Positions 5,967-9,409 of a stretch of 9,409 nt of DNA are shown piece by piece. Each line of letters starts with the position of its first letter. Position 1 is the first letter of the stretch. The position numbers and the translations under genes were made by a program. The stretch lies in contig JAEKLU010000130.1 of assembly GCA_019509685.1 (NCBI GenBank), forward strand, positions 1 to 9,409, in the 5' to 3' direction. The DNA is from Mesorhizobium sp. GTDB taxonomy: Bacteria; Pseudomonadota; Alphaproteobacteria; Rhizobiales; Rhizobiaceae. The notes under the pieces are model-generated. The model ran no database searches, had not been told where the DNA came from, and saw nothing but the letters and a program-made list of their open reading frames with translations.

Positions 5967-7025
5967 TTGAAGCGCGTTTTTCGATGGCTTGCCGCCGCCA
6001 TCCTCGCCTCCGCCATCACCGGCTGCACCGGCGTTTCCTATTACGCGCAGTCTGTCGCCGGCCATGTCGAGATCATGGCCGCACGGAAGAATGTTGCGGG
6101 CCTCATCCAAAATCCTTCAACGCCGGCACCGTTGCGCGCCAAGCTGACGAAGGCCAGCGCCATACGTCGCTTTGCCACGGACGAACTGGCGGAGCCCGAT
6201 AACTCGAGCTACCGCTCTTATGTCGACATCGGCCGGGACAATGTGACCTATGCGGTTTTTGCCGCGCCGCAATTTTCGCTCGCGCCGGTGACGTGGTGTT
6301 TTCCGGTGTTCGGCTGCGTTCCCTACCGGGGTTATTTTTCCGCGAAATCGGCGGTGGAAAGTGCGGCCGACCTGAAGCGAAAGGGGCTCGACGTCTACAT
6401 CTCGGGCGTCACCGCCTATTCGACGCTGGGCTGGTTCAGCGACCCGCTGCTCTCGACCATGCTGCGCCAGGACGATTCCTATATCGCCAGCCTCATCTTT
6501 CATGAGCTGGCGCATCAGAAAATCTATGTGAACAACGATTCGGCGTTCAACGAGGCTTTCGCGGTCTCGGTCGAAACCACCGGCACCAGGAAATGGCTGC
6601 GCGCCACGGGCAACAGCGCCGGGCTGCGGCGCTACGAAGCGAACCGCCGGCGCAGCGCCGATTTTCTGCGGCTGATTGCTGAGACGCGGGTCGAGTTGGC
6701 TCAAGTCTACGGCAGCCCCCGTGCCCCGAAGCAGATGGCGGCGGCCAAGGCAGCCACGATCGACAGGCTGCGGGTGCGCTATCGGCAGATGCGCGACACG
6801 CACTGGGGCGGATACCGGGGCTATGACGCCTGGTTCGCCGCGCCCATCAACAACGCAAAGCTTGCCGCGACGTCGGTCTATGGCGAACAGGTTCCGGCGT
6901 TTCTTCGGCTGTTCGATTTGTGCGGCGACGACTATCCGAGATTCTACGCTGCCGTGCGCCGGATCGGGAATTTGCCCCAGGCTTCGCGCGCGGAGGCGCT
7001 CAGGAACGCGGCTACGTGTCATTGA
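5967..7025 (+). CDS. Lipoprotein with HExxH metalloprotease motif, putative aminopeptidase family
   Basis: A 352-residue predicted lipoprotein. The N-terminus has charged residues (KR), a hydrophobic core and the lipobox ITGC, with C20 as the lipidated residue, so the mature protein is anchored to a membrane on the periplasmic side. HELAH (179-183) is an HExxH zinc site and E196 in the following NEAFA is a likely third ligand, the gluzincin arrangement. The pattern HELAHQKIYV...FNEAFAVSVE fits the bacterial putative-aminopeptidase family (Aminopep, formerly DUF2265), whose substrates are not established. Start is TTG at 5967; GGTGG at 5955-5959 precedes it, and starting here gives a textbook lipoprotein signal. 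A first in-frame ATG would lose it. The 203-base gap from the ABC permease leaves open whether it belongs to the polyketide locus. The lipoprotein call is firm, peptidase activity probable. Confidence 0.87.
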   Translation: MKRVFRWLAAAILASAITGCTGVSYYAQSVAGHVEIMAARKNVAGLIQNPSTPAPLRAKLTKASAIRRFATDELAEPDNSSYRSYVDIGRDNVTYAVFAAPQFSLAPVTWCFPVFGCVPYRGYFSAKSAVESAADLKRKGLDVYISGVTAYSTLGWFSDPLLSTMLRQDDSYIASLIFHELAHQKIYVNNDSAFNEAFAVSVETTGTRKWLRATGNSAGLRRYEANRRRSADFLRLIAETRVELAQVYGSPRAPKQMAAAKAATIDRLRVRYRQMRDTHWGGYRGYDAWFAAPINNAKLAATSVYGEQVPAFLRLFDLCGDDYPRFYAAVRRIGNLPQASRAEALRNAATCH

Positions 7026-7067
7026 GTTTGATGAGCGAGGTTGGGCGATAGGCCCAGGCCGTGGCGG

Positions 7068-7088
7068 TCCTGCCGCTGTGAGGCAGGA
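7068..7088. repeat. Perfect 7-bp inverted repeat downstream of the lipoprotein gene
   Basis: TCCTGCC (7068-7074) and GGCAGGA (7082-7088) form a perfect 7-bp stem with a 7-base loop, 42 bases after the lipoprotein stop codon. There is no T-run on either side, so it is not a classic intrinsic terminator. It may protect the 3' end of the lipoprotein mRNA or assist termination. Confidence 0.45.
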
Positions 7089-7099
7089 TAGTCGCATAT

Positions 7100-7245
7100 G
7101 GCAGCGCTGCCCCTCCCCAGCCTCCGCTTCACTCGGCTGACCTCTCCCCAAGGGGCGAGGTGATTGCCAGCGCTGGCGCCGATCTCTTCTCCCCTCGGGG
7201 GAAGGTGGCCGCGAAGCGGCCGGATGAGGGAGCTGGCGCCGCCAT
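7100..7245. repeat. Rhizobial-type intergenic mosaic palindromic repeat
   Basis: Three consecutive hairpins lie in this non-coding stretch: CCTCTCCCC/GGGGCGAGG (7141-7149 and 7152-7160, one mismatch), CTTCTCCCC/GGGGGAAG (7186-7194 and 7197-7204, one bulge) and a perfect GGCCGC-GAA-GCGGCC (7207-7221). They are framed by a direct repeat GCTGGCGCCG (7172-7181 and 7232-7241). The wording, CTTCTCCCC...GGGGAAGGTGGCCG...CGGATGAGGG, is what I recall from short repeats dispersed between genes in Mesorhizobium, Rhizobium and relatives (RIME-like elements). It encodes nothing and lies between convergent genes, where it may contribute to mRNA 3' ends. The boundaries are approximate; copy number cannot be judged from this window. 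Confidence 0.7.
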
Positions 7246-7272
7246 CTGCGATTGCCCTCGGCCCATAAGCAA

Positions 7273-7298
7273 AAAAGGCCCCCTTTCGGGAGCCTTTT
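7273..7298 (-). terminator. Intrinsic terminator of the sugar ABC operon (possibly bidirectional)
   Basis: Arms at 7273-7283 and 7288-7298 form an 11-bp stem with one C-A mismatch around a 4-base loop. Read on the minus strand, the GC-rich core GGCTCCC-GAAA-GGGGGCC is followed by TTTTTT (7276-7271), a strong Rho-independent terminator 30 bases after the binding-protein stop codon. On the plus strand the stem ends in TTTT, so it may also stop transcription from the lipoprotein side. Confidence 0.85.
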
Positions 7299-7327
7299 CG
7301 TAACATCTCCAATTGTAGAGCCCTGCC

Positions 7328-8311
7328 CTACTTCCCCGCCAGCGCCTTGGCGTTCTCCGCCGTGATCGCGGTGGTGTCCACCGTCACCGTCGCGTCCACC
7401 GAGGTCGCGCAGTCGAGCAGGATCTTCTTCGACATGTCGATCGCTTCCTTGGCGCCGGTCGGGTAGGTGAAGGTCGCCGCCCAGTCGCCCTTGGCCACCG
7501 CCTCGATGCCGCCGGCAGGTCCGGGCAGGCCGTCGGTGCCGATGATCTTGACGTCCTTGCCGGCGCCTTTGGCGGCAAGCAGCGCGCCGGCCGCCATCAT
7601 GTCGTTGGAAGCGTAGAGCACCTTGATGTCGGGGTGCGCCTGCAGCATGGCGGCAAAGGCGGTCTGGGCTTTATCCGGAACCCAGTCGGCGGCCTGCTCG
7701 GCGACGATCTGGATCTTTGCATTGCCCTTCACGCCTTCCTTGAAGCCGTTGAGGCGCTCCACCGCCGGCGTCGAGCTCGGCAGGCCTTCCAGCACCGCCG
7801 CCTCGCCGCCATCGGGCAAGAGCTTCGTGGCCGTGAACTTGCCGGCTTCCTCGGCGATCTTGAAATTGTCGCCGCCGATGAAGGCGGTGTAGTCCTTGCC
7901 GGGGTCGCCGACGGTCTTGCGGTCGAGCTCGATCACCGGGATGCCGGCATCCATGGCGCGCTTCACGGCCGGCGTCAGCGGTGCGGCCTCGAAGGGCGAG
8001 ATCAACAATATGTCGACCTTCTGGGTGATGAAATTGTCGACCTGCGAGGTCTGCGTGTTGACGTTGCCGGCGCCGTCGGCGATCTGCAGCGTGAAGCCCG
8101 GCACTTCCTTGGCCGCCGCCGTCAGCTCGTCATTGACGTGCTGGCGATAGGGCTCGGCGTTGTTGGCCTGCGAAAAGCCGATGACGAACTGGCCGTCCTT
8201 CGAGCAGGCCTTTACCAGCGGGTCGGCGGCATAGGCGCTGCCCGCGATGCAAAGGCCCGCCCCTGCCAGAAGCGCGGCCTTCAGCACGCGCGATCCTGTT
8301 GTCGTTCTCAT
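7328..8311 (-). CDS. Sugar ABC transporter periplasmic binding protein, ribose/RbsB type
   Basis: A secreted substrate-binding protein of 327 residues of the ribose/galactose-type periplasmic-binding family (Peripla_BP_4). The signal peptide runs to SAYA, with cleavage before ADP at about residue 28. The mature part shows both lobes: VIGFSQANNAEPYRQHVNDEL (about 43-63), ILLISPFEAAPLTPAVKRAMDAGIPVIELDR (about 101-131), and the second-lobe VLYASNDMMAAGALLA and VKIIGTDGLPGPAGGIEAV. The pattern N..D and D..GIPV..LDR is usual for pentose or polyol binders, but the sugar cannot be named. I prefer ATG at 8311 because AGGAGG (8326-8321) is nine bases upstream; ATG at 8317, two codons earlier, is only three bases from it. 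It follows the permease by about 70 bases and ends before a strong terminator, so it closes the operon. Confidence 0.93.
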   Translation of the reverse strand: MRTTTGSRVLKAALLAGAGLCIAGSAYAADPLVKACSKDGQFVIGFSQANNAEPYRQHVNDELTAAAKEVPGFTLQIADGAGNVNTQTSQVDNFITQKVDILLISPFEAAPLTPAVKRAMDAGIPVIELDRKTVGDPGKDYTAFIGGDNFKIAEEAGKFTATKLLPDGGEAAVLEGLPSSTPAVERLNGFKEGVKGNAKIQIVAEQAADWVPDKAQTAFAAMLQAHPDIKVLYASNDMMAAGALLAAKGAGKDVKIIGTDGLPGPAGGIEAVAKGDWAATFTYPTGAKEAIDMSKKILLDCATSVDATVTVDTTAITAENAKALAGK

Positions 8312-8320
8312 ATCCATTCT

Positions 8321-8326
8321 CCTCCT
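8321..8326 (-). promoter_or_regulatory. Strong ribosome binding site of the binding protein
   Basis: AGGAGG read on the minus strand, within GAGGAGGAGA. Its nine-base distance to ATG 8311 favours that start over ATG 8317 (three bases). A perfect hairpin begins two bases further upstream. Confidence 0.75.
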
Positions 8327-8327
8327 C

Positions 8328-8347
8328 GTCCGGCGGAGATGCCGGAC
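8328..8347 (-). promoter_or_regulatory. Perfect hairpin between permease and binding-protein genes
   Basis: GTCCGGC (8328-8334) and GCCGGAC (8341-8347) form a perfect 7-bp GC-rich stem with a 6-base loop, in the 72-base gap between two genes of one operon. On the transcript it sits directly 5' of the binding-protein ribosome binding site. Such intercistronic stems are known to stabilise downstream binding-protein mRNA so that it accumulates above the membrane components. The loop reads ATCTCC on the transcript and can pair over five bases with GGAGA of the ribosome binding region, so an effect on translation is also possible. No T-run follows. Confidence 0.5.
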
Positions 8348-8383
8348 CTTTGGTTACAGTCTCTTCCCGGTGCCGCCGGCCTC

Positions 8384-9400
8384 CTATCGTCCCAAACCCT
8401 CGCGGCGGCGTACGAGGGATTGAAGCACTGCCGCCAAGACGATGATCGCGGCGGTCGCGAGCAGCTGCGTGGCGGGCGTGATGTTGTTGAGCTGAAGGAT
8501 GTTGGCCAAGGCGCCGAGCATGATGGTGCCGGCCACCGTGCCGACCATCGAGCCAGCGCCGCCGAACAGGCTGGTGCCGCCGATGACGACGGCGGCAATG
8601 GCCGTCAACTCATAGCCCATGCCGTCATTGGCGCTGCCGAAATTGAACTGGCCGGCGTGCACGATGCCGGCGAGCGCCGAGGCAAAGCCGGTGATGGCAT
8701 AGACCGCTATTTTCACCATCGAGACGGGCACGCCTGAAATGCGCGCGGCGCGCTCGTTGCCGCCGACGGCATAGACGTAGCGGCCGAAGCGCGTGGTGTT
8801 GAGCACCAGGGTGGCGATGGCCGCGAAGATGATGAAGACGATGGTCGCCACCGGCACGGTGTTGTCGAACAGCCGCTCGCCCAGCACCGCGAACACCGGC
8901 GGCGCCAGGCCGGGCCCGTCGCCATAGGAGATGTTGATATACTGGTTGCCGGACACGATCAGCGCCAGGCCCCGCGCGGCCTGCAGGCCGGCGAGCGTCA
9001 CGATGAACGGCTCGAGCCGGAAGCGCGTCGAGATCGTGCCCTGGACGATGCCGAAGACGATGCCCATGACGAGCACAGCCAGAATCGTCGGGATCAGGCC
9101 GAAGCCGCCGGAAATCATCATCGATGCGGTGACGACGCTGGACAGACCGAGCACCGCGCCGACCGACAGGTCGATGCCGGCGGTGATGATGACGAAGGTC
9201 ATGCCGATGGCGATGATGCCGGTCTCGGACACGGCGCGCACGATGTTGGCGATGTTGTCGGGGTTGAGGAACAGGATCTCGCCGTGGCGCCTGGGCGAGA
9301 AGATGATGCCGCCGATCGCCACCAGCACCAGGCCGATCAGGCTCTGGAAGCGCACGACCAGCGACAGCGGGTCGACGCGACGCTTAGGCGCCGACGGCAT
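8384..9400 (-). CDS. Sugar ABC transporter permease, ribose/RbsC type
   Basis: Inner-membrane permease of the RbsC/XylH/AraH family (BPD_transp_2), 338 residues against a usual 320-350. Multiple hydrophobic helices start at about residue 18. Recognisable motifs are GIDLSVGAVLGLSSVV (75-90), the PFIVTLAGLQAARGLAL segment (131-147), the cytoplasmic loop AVGGNERAARISGVPV (211-226) that contacts the ATPase, and AIAAVVIGGTSLFGG (267-281). ATG at 9400 gives a normal length, but no ribosome binding site is visible in the nine bases left and the frame is still open at the window edge, so the start may lie further upstream. The order permease then binding protein matches the rbsA-rbsC-rbsB arrangement; a two-domain sugar ATPase gene is expected immediately beyond the right edge. 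Substrate unknown. Confidence 0.92.
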   Translation of the reverse strand: MPSAPKRRVDPLSLVVRFQSLIGLVLVAIGGIIFSPRRHGEILFLNPDNIANIVRAVSETGIIAIGMTFVIITAGIDLSVGAVLGLSSVVTASMMISGGFGLIPTILAVLVMGIVFGIVQGTISTRFRLEPFIVTLAGLQAARGLALIVSGNQYINISYGDGPGLAPPVFAVLGERLFDNTVPVATIVFIIFAAIATLVLNTTRFGRYVYAVGGNERAARISGVPVSMVKIAVYAITGFASALAGIVHAGQFNFGSANDGMGYELTAIAAVVIGGTSLFGGAGSMVGTVAGTIMLGALANILQLNNITPATQLLATAAIIVLAAVLQSLVRRREGLGR

Positions 9401-9409
9401 CGCCGGATT

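Noticed and set aside
7100..7245. CRISPR array or attachment site in the repeated region
   Set aside because: The repeats are different hairpins rather than regularly spaced identical units, and no tRNA, integrase or cas gene is nearby.
7634..8737. A 367-codon plus-strand open frame opposite the sugar-binding protein and permease
   Set aside because: Both minus-strand proteins are unmistakable family members; this frame crosses their junction and shows no domain.

Overview
The window looks like a chromosomal stretch of a GC-rich alphaproteobacterium of the order Hyphomicrobiales (Rhizobiales), most likely Mesorhizobium or a close relative. This rests on the codon usage and protein style, the ribose-type sugar transporter, and a mosaic palindromic repeat at 7100-7245 of the kind scattered between rhizobial genes. 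It is an inference; there is no rRNA or other marker gene here.

Positions 1-5763 form a specialised-metabolism locus built around a divergent promoter region (727-1018). To the left, on the minus strand, are a class I SAM-dependent methyltransferase and, overlapping its stop codon, the first codons of what looks like an FAD-dependent oxidoreductase that runs out of the window. To the right, on the plus strand, are five tightly packed genes: a type III polyketide synthase with an intact Cys-His-Asn triad, a PAPS-type sulfotransferase, a secreted MlaC/Ttg2D-like lipid-binding protein, an ABC ATPase of the LolD/MacB type, and a four-helix MacB/FtsX-type permease. Overlapping stop and start codons and very short gaps mark them as one operon. 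The simplest joint reading is that the synthase makes a polyketide (probably a lipid-like resorcinol or pyrone), that methyltransferase, oxidoreductase and sulfotransferase decorate it, and that the ABC transporter plus periplasmic carrier move it out of the inner membrane. The product is not known from sequence. I do not recall a described system with this exact combination, and I regard it as the most interesting content of the window.

Positions 5764-7327 hold a gene for a lipoprotein with an HELAH zinc-protease motif (putative aminopeptidase family), read from a TTG start, followed by a non-coding stretch with a 7-bp hairpin, a rhizobial-type repeat and a strong terminator serving the convergent minus-strand operon.

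Positions 7328-9409 carry the end of a ribose-type sugar ABC operon on the minus strand: permease first, then the periplasmic binding protein. A perfect hairpin lies directly against the binding protein's ribosome binding site. The matching ATPase gene would be expected just beyond the right edge.
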